Assembly: GCA_900316205.1 (NCBI GenBank)
Contig: ONBX01000009.1
Location: 1 to 64,000 of the forward strand
Source: an uncultured Eubacteriales bacterium
GTDB taxonomy: Bacteria; Bacillota; Clostridia; Oscillospirales; Oscillospiraceae
Direction: 5' to 3'
DNA length: 64,000 nucleotides
In this document: in pieces, positions 1 to 7,329 of the stretch
How positions within the stretch are numbered: position 1 is the stretch's first letter
Layout: every line of letters begins with the position of its first letter
Translations under genes and position numbers: made by a program
The notes under the pieces: model-generated
What the model was told of the DNA's origin: nothing
Seen by the model: only the letters and a program-made list of their open reading frames with translations
Database searches by the model: none

Positions 1-99
1 CTGAAGCTGAAGGTCATCAACCTGAAGACCGACCCCCAGCTGATGGGCGCTCTGGGTGCTGCCGAGTATGCCCGCCAGAAGGGCCTGGCCAAGAAGTAA
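1..99 (+). CDS. C-terminal end of acyl-CoA dehydratase activase-like protein (partial)
   Basis: The window opens inside a gene. The last 32 residues are visible and end in DPQLMGALGAAEYARQKG followed by a lysine-rich tail and TAA. A terminal 'PQ(L/I)MGALGAA' segment is characteristic of the BadF/BadG/BcrA/BcrD ATPase family, which includes the activator of 2-hydroxyacyl-CoA dehydratases (HgdC type). Those proteins use ATP to drive one electron into the dehydratase. The catalytic motifs lie outside the window, so the call rests on the tail alone, and other members of the ASKHA fold could end similarly. The next genes run in the same direction after two tandem repeats. Confidence 0.5.
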   Translation: MKLKVINLKTDPQLMGALGAAEYARQKGLAKK

Positions 100-171
100 G
101 ACTTCGGTCTCGATACTGCGTTTTTGAGAAGATCCTTTCCCGATACGTTTTCTGCGCATCAGGAAAGGAAT

Positions 172-341
172 ACCCCTCAGTCCGCTTTGCGGACAGCTCC
201 CAAACGGGAGGGGCAAGCCCCTCCCCTACAGGCAGGGGAGCCTATAAGGAAAGGAGACCCCTCAGTCCGCTTCGCGGACAGCTCCCAAACGGGAGGGGCA
301 AGCCCCTCCCCTACAGACAGGGGAGCCTATAAGGAAAGGAG
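172..341 (+). repeat. Two tandem copies of an 85-bp hairpin-rich repeat
   Basis: Positions 172-256 and 257-341 are nearly identical, differing at a couple of bases. Each unit contains two GC-rich inverted repeats (around GTCCGC-GCGGAC and GGGAGGGG-CCCCTCCC) and ends in AAGGAAAGGAG, which resembles a Shine-Dalgarno sequence. The second copy ends 12 bases before the start codon of the next gene and so probably supplies its ribosome binding site. Elements of this style recur in intergenic gaps of this window, for example near 11,185 and 44,455. Confidence 0.8.
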
Positions 342-353
342 TTATTGGAATAC

Positions 354-521
354 ATGGCTAAATTAGCGAAAGCGCTTTTCAAGCTGCTGAAGATCCTGGG
401 CATCGTGGTGGGTGTGCTGTTTGTGGTCTATTTCTGGAACCTGGATCAGAAGGTCCTGGGCTGGGCTTACAAGCAGGTCAACGCCATGTTCGACCGCAAG
501 AAAGTGGATTTGGTATTCTAA
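354..521 (+). CDS. Small single-pass membrane protein, 55 aa
   Basis: A 55-codon frame starts at ATG 354, after the AAGGAAAGGAG at the end of the second repeat, and stops just before the next gene. Residues about 10-27 are hydrophobic (KILGIVVGVLFVVYFW) and form one probable transmembrane helix. The rest is short and basic (NAMFDRKKVDLVF). It sits between the activase-like gene and the acetyl-CoA-synthase-like gene, three bases from the latter, so the two are almost certainly cotranscribed and may be translationally coupled. I do not recognise a family. Its role is unknown; membrane attachment of a partner is possible but not shown. Confidence 0.65.
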   Translation: MAKLAKALFKLLKILGIVVGVLFVVYFWNLDQKVLGWAYKQVNAMFDRKKVDLVF

Positions 522-524
522 ACG

Positions 525-1265
525 ATGGAGCTTTTCAATTCCCTGATTCAGGATACCAAAGCCCTGCTGGAGCAGGGCAGCCCCAAGGTTTGGGATTACA
601 GCGAGAGAGACTGCTGGCATGAGATCGGCTCCAGCGAGCTGGTGCTGCAGAAGGACGCGGCCTATGAGATGGGCGCGGCCGGGAAGGGCTCGGCCAACTA
701 TGTGCTGTTCACCTCTTCTCCCAAGCTGGTGGACAAGGACCAGGTACTGCTCTACGGCCCCGATCTGAAGGAGATCAAGGGCGACTGCGACTTTGCCCGC
801 ATCGTGCTGCTGCGGGTGGGCGTGCTGGATGACGACAACGACAAGGTTTACCGCATCCTGAAGGATATCGAGTTTGCCAAGTACCATGTTTACCCCGAGG
901 GCTACATGGTGCGCATGTCCCCGGAGAGCTACCGGGAACAGGTCCGCGTGAGCAAGCAGGCCATCAAGCGCGGCGCCAGCTTCCGCGGCATCGGCGCAGA
1001 CTACATCCGCGCCTACAAGAAGGATGAGAACGTGCTGAACGCCACGGTCATCTTCGTGACCGCCCCGGGCTATGACTACAAGGCCATGAAGGACCTGGCC
1101 AAGAAGTCCAACGAGGCGGTGAACACCCTGGCCACGATCCTGGAGGGCCTGCCCACGGACTGCTCCGTGTGCGCGCTCAAGGGGATCTGCGACGAGGTGG
1201 AAGGCATGAAGGAACTGCACTTCGGCGTGGGCGCCGGCGGCGCAGAGAAGGGCCACGGCCACTGA
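525..1265 (+). CDS. Orphan protein related to the middle domain of CO dehydrogenase/acetyl-CoA synthase beta subunit
   Basis: This 246-residue protein follows the pattern of the archaeal/bacterial acetyl-CoA synthase beta subunit (CdhC/AcsB) middle domain. It has an ELVLQKDA segment, 'LLYGPDLKEIKG', a central 'MVRMSPESYREQVRVS' stretch and a terminal Cys cluster DCSVCALKGICDEVEG near residues 213-228. The true ACS A-cluster motifs and the rest of the enzyme are absent, since ACS is two to three times longer, so it is unlikely to make acetyl-CoA itself. The location after an acyl-CoA dehydratase activase-like gene suggests an accessory role in acyl-CoA or Fe-S chemistry. The last residues are Gly/His-rich (GAGGAEKGHGH) and may bind metal. 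Confidence 0.6.
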   Translation: MELFNSLIQDTKALLEQGSPKVWDYSERDCWHEIGSSELVLQKDAAYEMGAAGKGSANYVLFTSSPKLVDKDQVLLYGPDLKEIKGDCDFARIVLLRVGVLDDDNDKVYRILKDIEFAKYHVYPEGYMVRMSPESYREQVRVSKQAIKRGASFRGIGADYIRAYKKDENVLNATVIFVTAPGYDYKAMKDLAKKSNEAVNTLATILEGLPTDCSVCALKGICDEVEGMKELHFGVGAGGAEKGHGH

Positions 1266-1276
1266 TCCCGAAACAT

Positions 1277-1312
1277 AAAAAACTGGAACACTTCACGGTG
1301 TTCCAGTTTTTT
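1277..1312 (+). terminator. Intrinsic terminator of the ACS-like operon
   Basis: A perfect stem AACTGGAACAC / GTGTTCCAGTT closes on a small TTCACG-type loop. It is preceded by A residues and followed by TTTTTT, directly after the stop codon at 1265. The same stem reappears almost unchanged at 1644-1680. Confidence 0.9.
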
Positions 1313-1403
1313 GTTCGAAGCGTGGGAGAAGGGCCGCTCGCCCTTGCCTCCCCCTTCGGGGGAGGTGGTTCCGGGCTGAGGGCAGCCCGGAACCGAAAGG
1401 GGT

Positions 1404-1522
1404 GTCATCCTGAGAAGGCGAAGCCGACGAAGGATCTCGCCCCGGCGGGAGGAAAAGTTCTCGGCTGCTGCGGCAAAACCGACCCGGTGCCGTCGGGATC
1501 CTTCGCTTGCGCTCAGGATGAC
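1404..1522. repeat. MITE-like 119-bp element with 11-bp terminal inverted repeats
   Basis: The element begins GTCATCCTGAG and ends CTCAGGATGAC; inside lie further matching arms (AAGGATC / GGATCCTT). It has no coding capacity. The 430-base gap between the genes at 1265 and 1696 also holds two GC-rich hairpins (about 1,350-1,400, CCCCCTTCGGGGG and GGTTCCGGGCTG/CAGCCCGGAACC) and about 120 bases (1,523-1,643) in which I see nothing. No transposase is nearby, so calling it mobile is inference from structure. Confidence 0.6.
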
Positions 1523-1643
1523 AAAAGGGGGACCGCTTCTGCTTGATGAGGTCCCCGGGTCGCGGATTATGGAGTCAATTGTGTCGGGTCAGGTGGGACA
1601 GGGGACCGTCCCATGTTCCATTTCCCACTGTCCCATTCGGAAT

Positions 1644-1680
1644 AAAAAACTGGAGCACTTCACGGTGTTCCAGCTTTTTT
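1644..1680 (-). terminator. Intrinsic terminator for the leftward zinc-ribbon gene (bidirectional)
   Basis: A stem CTGGAGCAC / GTGTTCCAG is flanked by A6 on one side and T6 on the other, so it can act on both strands. It lies 15 bases beyond the stop codon of the leftward gene that starts at 3573. It is a near copy of the terminator at 1277-1312. Confidence 0.85.
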
Positions 1681-1695
1681 ATTGCTTGAAGCGGA

Positions 1696-3573
1696 TCAGC
1701 CCCAGCTGCGTCCGAAGGCCGCGCCGCCGATGATGTTCCCGTTCTCCGTCTTGTTGACGCCCAGGCTGCCGCCGGGGCTGAGCTGGACCAGGTAGCCGAT
1801 GGCGCCGTCCTCCAGGCGGAAGCAGTCGTTGTCCAGCTCCGCGAAGAGCTCGGGTCCGGTCTCGTTCTTTTCGTCCAGAAGGATGCGGAGCACCGCTCCC
1901 TCCTGACTCAGGCTTACCTTACAGATGATGGTGTAGTACTTTTCGTGGATCCCGCCGATGGAGGGGACCAGGGAGGGATCGCCGTTGAGGAAATACCAGG
2001 TGCCGTCCACCGCCAGGCAGCGGTCCACCCGCTCCAGCCAGAGCTCCTTGTCCTCAAAGGGCTTGTCCCAGGCCTCCAGCCAGTCCCGGGCTTCCTCCAG
2101 CTCGCCGGCCTCGCAGAGCTCGAAGAAAGCATCGCTCTGATCCACCAGCTCCGGCAGCTGTGCGGCCAGGTCCTTGCTGTCCTTGTAATCGCCCAGAGGC
2201 TCCAGCAGGGAAACCAGGGCATCCGGCAGGGGAAGCATCTCGCTTTCTTCCTCCGCAGCGGTGAAGACCACGGGATCCTGGCCGAAAAGCTCCTCCAGCT
2301 CCCGCAGGCCCGTCTGGCCCAGCTTCAGCAGCCGCTCCCGGGGGATGGACACCAGACTTTCCGTCTTGGAATTGCTGCTGAGGGAGGCGGTGATGCCCCG
2401 GACGCTGTTATCCTCTACAAAGTGGTAAAGGCCGAGAGCCTTCTGATAGAGGGCCTCATCTGCCTGCTCCGCGCTGTCCTCATAGTCGCCCAGGGCCAGG
2501 AAGGCCTCCCGGGCTTCACTGTAGCGCCGCTGGCTCAAAAGCTCCTGCGCGGCGGCGTAATCTTCCTGCAGAACTGCCTCGTTCAGCAGAACGAGCTGTT
2601 CCCGGCACTGGGCGGCGCGGTCCGCGCTGTCCTCATACGCGCCAAGCGCCTCAAAGGCCTCGGCGGCGGAGAGATAGAGCGCATAGTCATCCGGGTCTGC
2701 CTCGGCTTTGGCCTGGAGGGCCAGGGCTTCTTCATAGGCGGCCTGCAGCGCGGCGTCAGCGGGATCTTCGGTGACTGCCGCGGCAGCGACGGCAGGCATC
2801 TCGGCCGTGTCGGCCTTGGTGGAGCCGCCATGCAGCCGGGGGATCAGCACCAGGGCCAGGATCCCCAGCAGCACAAGAGCCGCGGCGCCGATGGCAAAGC
2901 CGCGTATCCGGGGCGGCAGCTTCTCCGGCAGGAAGGGCTGCGCACGGTATTCCGCTTCCTCCGCGTCTTCGGTAGGGGGCAGCTCCGGGCCCTTGCCCAG
3001 CAGCGCGCTGCGCTTGCGGCGGCAGCGGTGGCAGCGGCCCTCGGTATTGGCGTTGACGGCGCCGCAGGTGCAGAACCACAGCTCCTCTGTCTCAAGCGGG
3101 TCGAAGACGCAGTCCTCCCCAAAACGGCGCTGATAGCGGTACACCTCTTCCGCGCTGACAAAGTGATCCTCCAGGGTATACTGCTCGGGCAGCGGCTCCC
3201 AGGGCGCTTTTTCCGCCCAGACCTCTCCGTCGGCAAAGCTGACCTGCAGGATCTTCGCGGTAAAGGATGCAGCCTCGGAGGAGGGGAGCACGATGGCAAT
3301 GTCCCGCCCGCAGATATCCTCCCGCTGCAGATCCAGCTCCTGATAGCGATGCTCCACCAGCTTGCCCAGCGGCAGCCCCTGGGCGTCCAGCATCTGCACC
3401 ACCGCCCGGATGGCCTTTACCGGCCGGTCCTGGATGCTGCGAAAGCAGAGCTGGCAGAGAAGCGTCCCGCTCTCCTGCTCCAGCAGAAGGGCGCCGGACT
3501 CGATGAGGACCGGCGCGTGGGAGGCGTAGAGCCGGTGCTCCAGAGAAAACAACTTTTTATATCGTGCGCTCAT
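1696..3573 (-). CDS. Zinc-ribbon, single-TM protein with extracytoplasmic helical repeats
   Basis: A 625-residue protein. The N-terminal ~160 residues are a cytoplasmic beta-rich region of unknown type. Residues about 167-188 form a zinc ribbon (CTCGAVN...CHRC). A hydrophobic helix follows at about 226-247 (GFAIGAAALVLLGILALVLI). The outer part has at least three TPR/Sel1-like units with the recurring 'YEDSA' or 'YKDS' signature (GAYEDSADRAAQC, GDYEDSAEQADEAL, GDYKDSKDLAAQL). Such zinc-ribbon-TM-repeat proteins are common in gut Clostridia; their function is unknown and probably scaffolding or envelope sensing. It is transcribed alone and ends at the hairpin at 1644-1680. Confidence 0.75.
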   Translation of the reverse strand: MSARYKKLFSLEHRLYASHAPVLIESGALLLEQESGTLLCQLCFRSIQDRPVKAIRAVVQMLDAQGLPLGKLVEHRYQELDLQREDICGRDIAIVLPSSEAASFTAKILQVSFADGEVWAEKAPWEPLPEQYTLEDHFVSAEEVYRYQRRFGEDCVFDPLETEELWFCTCGAVNANTEGRCHRCRRKRSALLGKGPELPPTEDAEEAEYRAQPFLPEKLPPRIRGFAIGAAALVLLGILALVLIPRLHGGSTKADTAEMPAVAAAAVTEDPADAALQAAYEEALALQAKAEADPDDYALYLSAAEAFEALGAYEDSADRAAQCREQLVLLNEAVLQEDYAAAQELLSQRRYSEAREAFLALGDYEDSAEQADEALYQKALGLYHFVEDNSVRGITASLSSNSKTESLVSIPRERLLKLGQTGLRELEELFGQDPVVFTAAEEESEMLPLPDALVSLLEPLGDYKDSKDLAAQLPELVDQSDAFFELCEAGELEEARDWLEAWDKPFEDKELWLERVDRCLAVDGTWYFLNGDPSLVPSIGGIHEKYYTIICKVSLSQEGAVLRILLDEKNETGPELFAELDNDCFRLEDGAIGYLVQLSPGGSLGVNKTENGNIIGGAAFGRSWG

Positions 3574-3751
3574 GGTGTACCCCCAAATCGAGAGTCATGA
3601 AATGCAGTGTTATGTAACCCGGTTCTTTCAGTATAGCATGCTCATTCGGGAAACGCAACGAGAAGCGGCAGTTTTTTTACGGAAAAATGGGACTTTTCGA
3701 TGTGGGAGACAAGGACATGGAAAGGAAGCGGAGGAAAGCGCGGCCTTGCCC

Positions 3752-3780
3752 TTGAACCTTTTCACAATTGGTGGTACAAT
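3752..3780 (+). promoter_or_regulatory. Sigma-A-type promoter of rpiB
   Basis: TTGAAC (3752-3757) and TACAAT (3775-3780) are separated by 17 bases and lie about 30 bases upstream of the rpiB start codon. Spacing and hexamers fit a vegetative promoter well. Confidence 0.75.
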
Positions 3781-3811
3781 ATACAAAATATGTTGCAGGA
3801 GGATCAGTATC

Positions 3812-4240
3812 ATGCTTGCTATTGCCAGCGACCACGGCGGATTCCAGCTGAAGCAGGCGGTCATGGCCCATCTGGAAAAGCGGGGCATCGCCTATCACGA
3901 TTACGGGACCTATACGGAAGCCAGCTGCGATTATCCGGATTTCGGAAAGAAGGCGGCTCTGGCGGTGGCCTCCGGGGAATGCGACCGGGGCATCGTCATT
4001 TGCGGCACCGGCATCGGCATCTCCATCACGGCCAACAAGATCCCCGGCATCCGCTGCGCTCTGTGTACGGACTGCTTCTGTGCCGAGGCCACCAGACAGC
4101 ACAACGACGCAAACATGCTGGCCCTGGGCGGCCGCGTGGTGGGGGAGGGCCTTGCCCTGAAGATCGTGGACACCTTCCTGGACACCCCCTTCTCCAATGA
4201 TGAGCGGCATATCCGCAGGATCAGCAAGATCGAGGGATGA
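3812..4240 (+). CDS. rpiB: Ribose-5-phosphate isomerase B (RpiB/LacAB family)
   Basis: A 142-residue protein of normal family length. It begins MLAIASDHGGFQLK, the conserved N-terminus with the substrate-binding DHGG. It also has the active-site Cys in VICGTGIGISITANK and the conserved 'RCALC' and 'RQHNDANMLALGGR' segments. It interconverts ribose 5-phosphate and ribulose 5-phosphate in the non-oxidative pentose phosphate pathway; LacAB/allose homologues share the fold, so specificity is inferred. ATG 3812 is chosen because GCAGGAGGA lies eight bases upstream. A longer in-frame start at 3572 has no RBS and would run through the promoter. Confidence 0.92.
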   Translation: MLAIASDHGGFQLKQAVMAHLEKRGIAYHDYGTYTEASCDYPDFGKKAALAVASGECDRGIVICGTGIGISITANKIPGIRCALCTDCFCAEATRQHNDANMLALGGRVVGEGLALKIVDTFLDTPFSNDERHIRRISKIEG

Positions 4241-4293
4241 GAGGTCTGCGCCTTTCGTCCCCGGAAAAGCCCCGGAACATGAGGTAGAGAACA

Positions 4294-5463
4294 GTGGCAA
4301 AAAATCGGGAATTCTATAGAGGCCAGAAAAAGCGGCGCAATTACGCGCTGATCCCCTTTGTGGTGGGACTGGCGCTGATCACGCTGATCGTGGTGGCCTT
4401 CTACGGACTGCAGAAGTACGTGGTCATCACCAAGGACGGCGTGCAGGTGGTACTGCCCGGCCAGGAGGCGGAGACGCCCCTGGATGTGGACGGTGAGGAG
4501 ATCCGGGAGTTTGAGACCGTGGCGACAGACCTGGTCTTTGACGAACCGGACTACTCCCGCATCACCGCCCGGGCGGGGCGGCAGGCCAAGCCCATGCGGG
4601 CCATTTACATCGCGGCCGAGGATGTGAACCGGGATAATCTCCTGAAGCGTGCCGAGCAGCTCAACAGCGGCAACGCGCTGATCCTGGAGATGAAGCCCCG
4701 TTCCGGCTATCTGCTGTGGGTATCCAATACGGATCTGGCCCTGGCCTATTCGCTGAGCGTGCAGAACGAGCTGACCGCCAATATGGCCGGTATGCTGCAG
4801 GAGTTGAGAGACTACGGCGCGGAGCAGGACAAGGAAATCTGGCTTGCCGCGCAGATCAGCTGCTGCGTGGACGGATTGCTTGCGGCCCGCACCACCAGCT
4901 TCGCCCTGCGCACGGAAACAGGCTCGGACTACGTGGACGACACGGGCTACTGGCTGGACCCCTACAACGCAGATCTCAGGCGCTATATCCTGGACCTCAT
5001 CAACGAGCTCTACGCCATCGGCTTTGACGAGGTGATCCTGTCGGACGTGTGCCACCCGGTGCCGGAGACGAAAAACGGCGAGGCGCCCATGACCTTCCTC
5101 TACACCCGGGAGATGTCCGCCGACCCCAGCCCCATCAACGCCATCTGCGGCTTTGCCCTGTATGTTGCCAACCAGATGGAGGAGCGGGAGGACGGAAAGC
5201 TGCTGTCCATCTATCTGGACACGGCCCGCTCCCTGGTACGCTATGACGAGGGCACCGGTCAGAACGGCGTGCTCTTCTTCAAGCTCTATGACCGGATCTA
5301 CTACCGTACGGACCGCTATACCTATACCTATAACTATACCGATATCGAGAACAGCGTGACCATCGGCAACCCCCACGACCGCTTTGTCCCCGTAGTCATC
5401 AACTACCTGCCGGAGAACAGCTCCTGGGTCTACATCGAGGATCTGCCGGAGGGAACGGAATGA
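4294..5463 (+). CDS. Membrane-anchored putative glycoside hydrolase (DUF4015-like)
   Basis: A 389-residue protein starting at GTG 4294 with a GAGGTAGAGA ribosome binding site. Residues about 17-43 form an N-terminal membrane anchor (ALIPFVVGLALITLIVVAFYGL). The outer domain has the TIM-barrel pattern of DUF4015 putative glycoside hydrolases: 'MRAIYIAAEDVN' near the first strand and 'YWLDPYNADLRRYILDLINELYAIGFDEVILSDV' as the barrel segment with the likely catalytic acidic residue. The substrate is unknown; cell-wall polymers are plausible for a surface-anchored enzyme. It follows rpiB by about 50 bases and may share its transcript. Confidence 0.65.
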   Translation: MAKNREFYRGQKKRRNYALIPFVVGLALITLIVVAFYGLQKYVVITKDGVQVVLPGQEAETPLDVDGEEIREFETVATDLVFDEPDYSRITARAGRQAKPMRAIYIAAEDVNRDNLLKRAEQLNSGNALILEMKPRSGYLLWVSNTDLALAYSLSVQNELTANMAGMLQELRDYGAEQDKEIWLAAQISCCVDGLLAARTTSFALRTETGSDYVDDTGYWLDPYNADLRRYILDLINELYAIGFDEVILSDVCHPVPETKNGEAPMTFLYTREMSADPSPINAICGFALYVANQMEEREDGKLLSIYLDTARSLVRYDEGTGQNGVLFFKLYDRIYYRTDRYTYTYNYTDIENSVTIGNPHDRFVPVVINYLPENSSWVYIEDLPEGTE

Positions 5464-5485
5464 CATCAAATCGCAAAAACAAGGC

Positions 5486-5514
5486 TTGTTATTTTCTGAA
5501 TTTTCCTTTACAAT
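5486..5514 (+). promoter_or_regulatory. Putative promoter of the nrfA-resBC operon
   Basis: TTGTTA (5486-5491), a 17-base spacer and TACAAT (5509-5514) lie 60 bases upstream of the nrfA start. The sequence around the -10 (TTTACAATATACAAA) closely resembles the rpiB promoter. No obvious FNR or NsrR box is visible. Confidence 0.65.
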
Positions 5515-5574
5515 ATACAAAGAGGCATATCGGAAACCGGACAATGATTTTGGATAGGCCTCAGGGAGGACGAG

Positions 5575-7257
5575 ATGGACAAGAAAAAGCAGAAGCAAAA
5601 ACGCCTGGATAAGATCGGCATCGCCTGCGGCATCCTGCTGGTGGTGCTGGCCATCTTCAGCATTGTCTCAGGCAACAAGGCCCCCGTGGCCGGCGTGAAG
5701 GACAGCGAGATCCCCGAAAGCGCCGTCACCCTGACCGGTACGGCCGACGGCCGCAACGGCCCCGTGACCGTGGAGGTCGTGGCGGATGCCGAAAAAATCT
5801 ACCGCATCGCCGTCACCGATCATCAGGAGACCGAGGGTATCGGCTCTGAGGCGGTGAAGAACCTGCCCGCCGCCATGTTCCAGGCCCAGAACGTGGCCGA
5901 GGTGGACGCTGTTTCCGGCGCCACCATCAGCTCCGTTGCCATTCAGGACGCCATGACCAATGCCTTTACCAGTCTGGACGCCAAGAATGCCAACATCAAT
6001 CCCAAGACCTTCGGCGCCAACCCCATCAAGGTGGAGCTGGCAGCCCGGAAGCCGGATGTGGAAGCCCTCAAGCAGGAGGGCGGCGGCCACATCAAGGTCC
6101 TGACCTCCGCGGATTGGGCGGAGATCTATCCCAACGAGTACCGCACCTGGAAGCAGAACGAAGAGAACACCGGCATGGACGAGAACGGCGTGCTGGAGGA
6201 TTACCTGGTGGAGTATCCCATGCTCTCCACCCTGTATGATACCTACGGCTTCTCCTGGGACTACAAGGGAGCCCGGGGACACATGTTCGACATCGAGGAT
6301 GTGACGAGCACCGAGCGCGTGGGCGGCAAGACCATGTCCAGCTGCTTCACCTGCAAAACCCCCTATATGACTGCCATGGCCCTGGAAGAAGGGGACGCCG
6401 CCTACGGCAAGCCCTTTGCCGAGGTGAAGGACATGATGGTGGAGCCTATCAGCTGCTTCAACTGCCATGCCAACAATCCCCTGAACGACCAGGGTGAAGT
6501 AAACCTTGTCATGACCCACACCTACCTGATCGACGGCGTGGGCGAGGACTTTGACAGCATCGACGCCGCCAACCTGAGCTGCGGCCAGTGCCACAACGAG
6601 TATTACTTTGAAAGCCGCAAGGAAGGCAAGCCCACCACCCTGCCCCACGACAGCCTGGAGAGCATGCATCCCGACGCCATCCTGGCCTACTACAACGAGC
6701 CCAACTGGGACGGCCAGGGCTTTGCCGACTACACCACCACCTCCGGCGTGCGGGAGATCAAGGTCCAGCACCCCGAGATGGAGACCTTCCTCAGCGAGGG
6801 CAGCCCCCACCGCAACAAGTACACCTGTGCCGACTGCCATATGGGCCAGATGAAGGACGAAAACGGCAAGACTTTCTCCAGCCACTACCTGATCAGCCCC
6901 CTGGACAATCCCGATCTCATCGAGGCGGAGTGCTCCAAGTGCCACACCGACCTGGTGAAGGAGGTCCGCGAGGTCCAGGCCCAGGTGGAAAACCGCACCT
7001 ACTCCATCGGCTATGAGCTGATGTTCCTGCACCAGCGTCTCATCGAGGTCCAGGATACCGGCGAGTATACCGAGGAGGAGCTGGCAGCCATCCGCGCCCT
7101 GGCCCGGGACGCCCAGTTCTATTGGGACTTCGTGTTTGTGGAGAACGCCGAGGGCGCCCACAATCCCAAGCTCACCAACTACTGCCTGGATCAGGCCGAG
7201 GATCTGTGCAACCAGGCCATGGCCATGTTCCACCAGATCGTAAAGACCAAGCCCTGA
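5575..7257 (+). CDS. nrfA: Pentaheme cytochrome c nitrite reductase with N-terminal FMN-binding domain
   Basis: A 560-residue protein that should reduce nitrite to ammonium outside the membrane. A membrane anchor (about 15-32) is followed by an FMN-binding domain (about 50-135) with the flavinylation motif SGATISS. Next comes a complete NrfA domain with five heme sites: the NrfA-specific active-site CxxCK at 257-261 (CFTCK) and CxxCH at 294-298, 336-340, 418-422 and 453-457. 'CGQCHNEYYFE' matches the conserved active-site Tyr region. NrfA is normally about 480 residues and lacks the flavin domain, so this is a fusion. No nrfH or NrfBCD partner is visible; the flavin domain may deliver electrons. 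The cytochrome maturation genes resB and resC follow directly. Confidence 0.92.
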   Translation: MDKKKQKQKRLDKIGIACGILLVVLAIFSIVSGNKAPVAGVKDSEIPESAVTLTGTADGRNGPVTVEVVADAEKIYRIAVTDHQETEGIGSEAVKNLPAAMFQAQNVAEVDAVSGATISSVAIQDAMTNAFTSLDAKNANINPKTFGANPIKVELAARKPDVEALKQEGGGHIKVLTSADWAEIYPNEYRTWKQNEENTGMDENGVLEDYLVEYPMLSTLYDTYGFSWDYKGARGHMFDIEDVTSTERVGGKTMSSCFTCKTPYMTAMALEEGDAAYGKPFAEVKDMMVEPISCFNCHANNPLNDQGEVNLVMTHTYLIDGVGEDFDSIDAANLSCGQCHNEYYFESRKEGKPTTLPHDSLESMHPDAILAYYNEPNWDGQGFADYTTTSGVREIKVQHPEMETFLSEGSPHRNKYTCADCHMGQMKDENGKTFSSHYLISPLDNPDLIEAECSKCHTDLVKEVREVQAQVENRTYSIGYELMFLHQRLIEVQDTGEYTEEELAAIRALARDAQFYWDFVFVENAEGAHNPKLTNYCLDQAEDLCNQAMAMFHQIVKTKP

Positions 7258-7273
7258 CAATTTGTACATAGGG

Positions 7274-7309
7274 GATCGCCGCTCACCCAGAAATGGGCGG
7301 GCGGCGATC
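7274..7309 (+). other. Intercistronic hairpin between nrfA and resB
   Basis: The stem GATCGCCGC / GCGGCGATC encloses an 18-base loop. It is followed only by GCTGTTTT, so termination would be partial. A hairpin here could lower resBC expression relative to nrfA or stabilise the upstream message. Confidence 0.5.
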
Positions 7310-7329
7310 GCTGTTTTGGAGTGATTTTG

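Noticed and set aside
3572..3811. Longer N-terminus for RpiB (in-frame start at 3572)
   Set aside because: It would add 80 residues without family counterpart and run through the promoter; ATG 3812 has a proper RBS.
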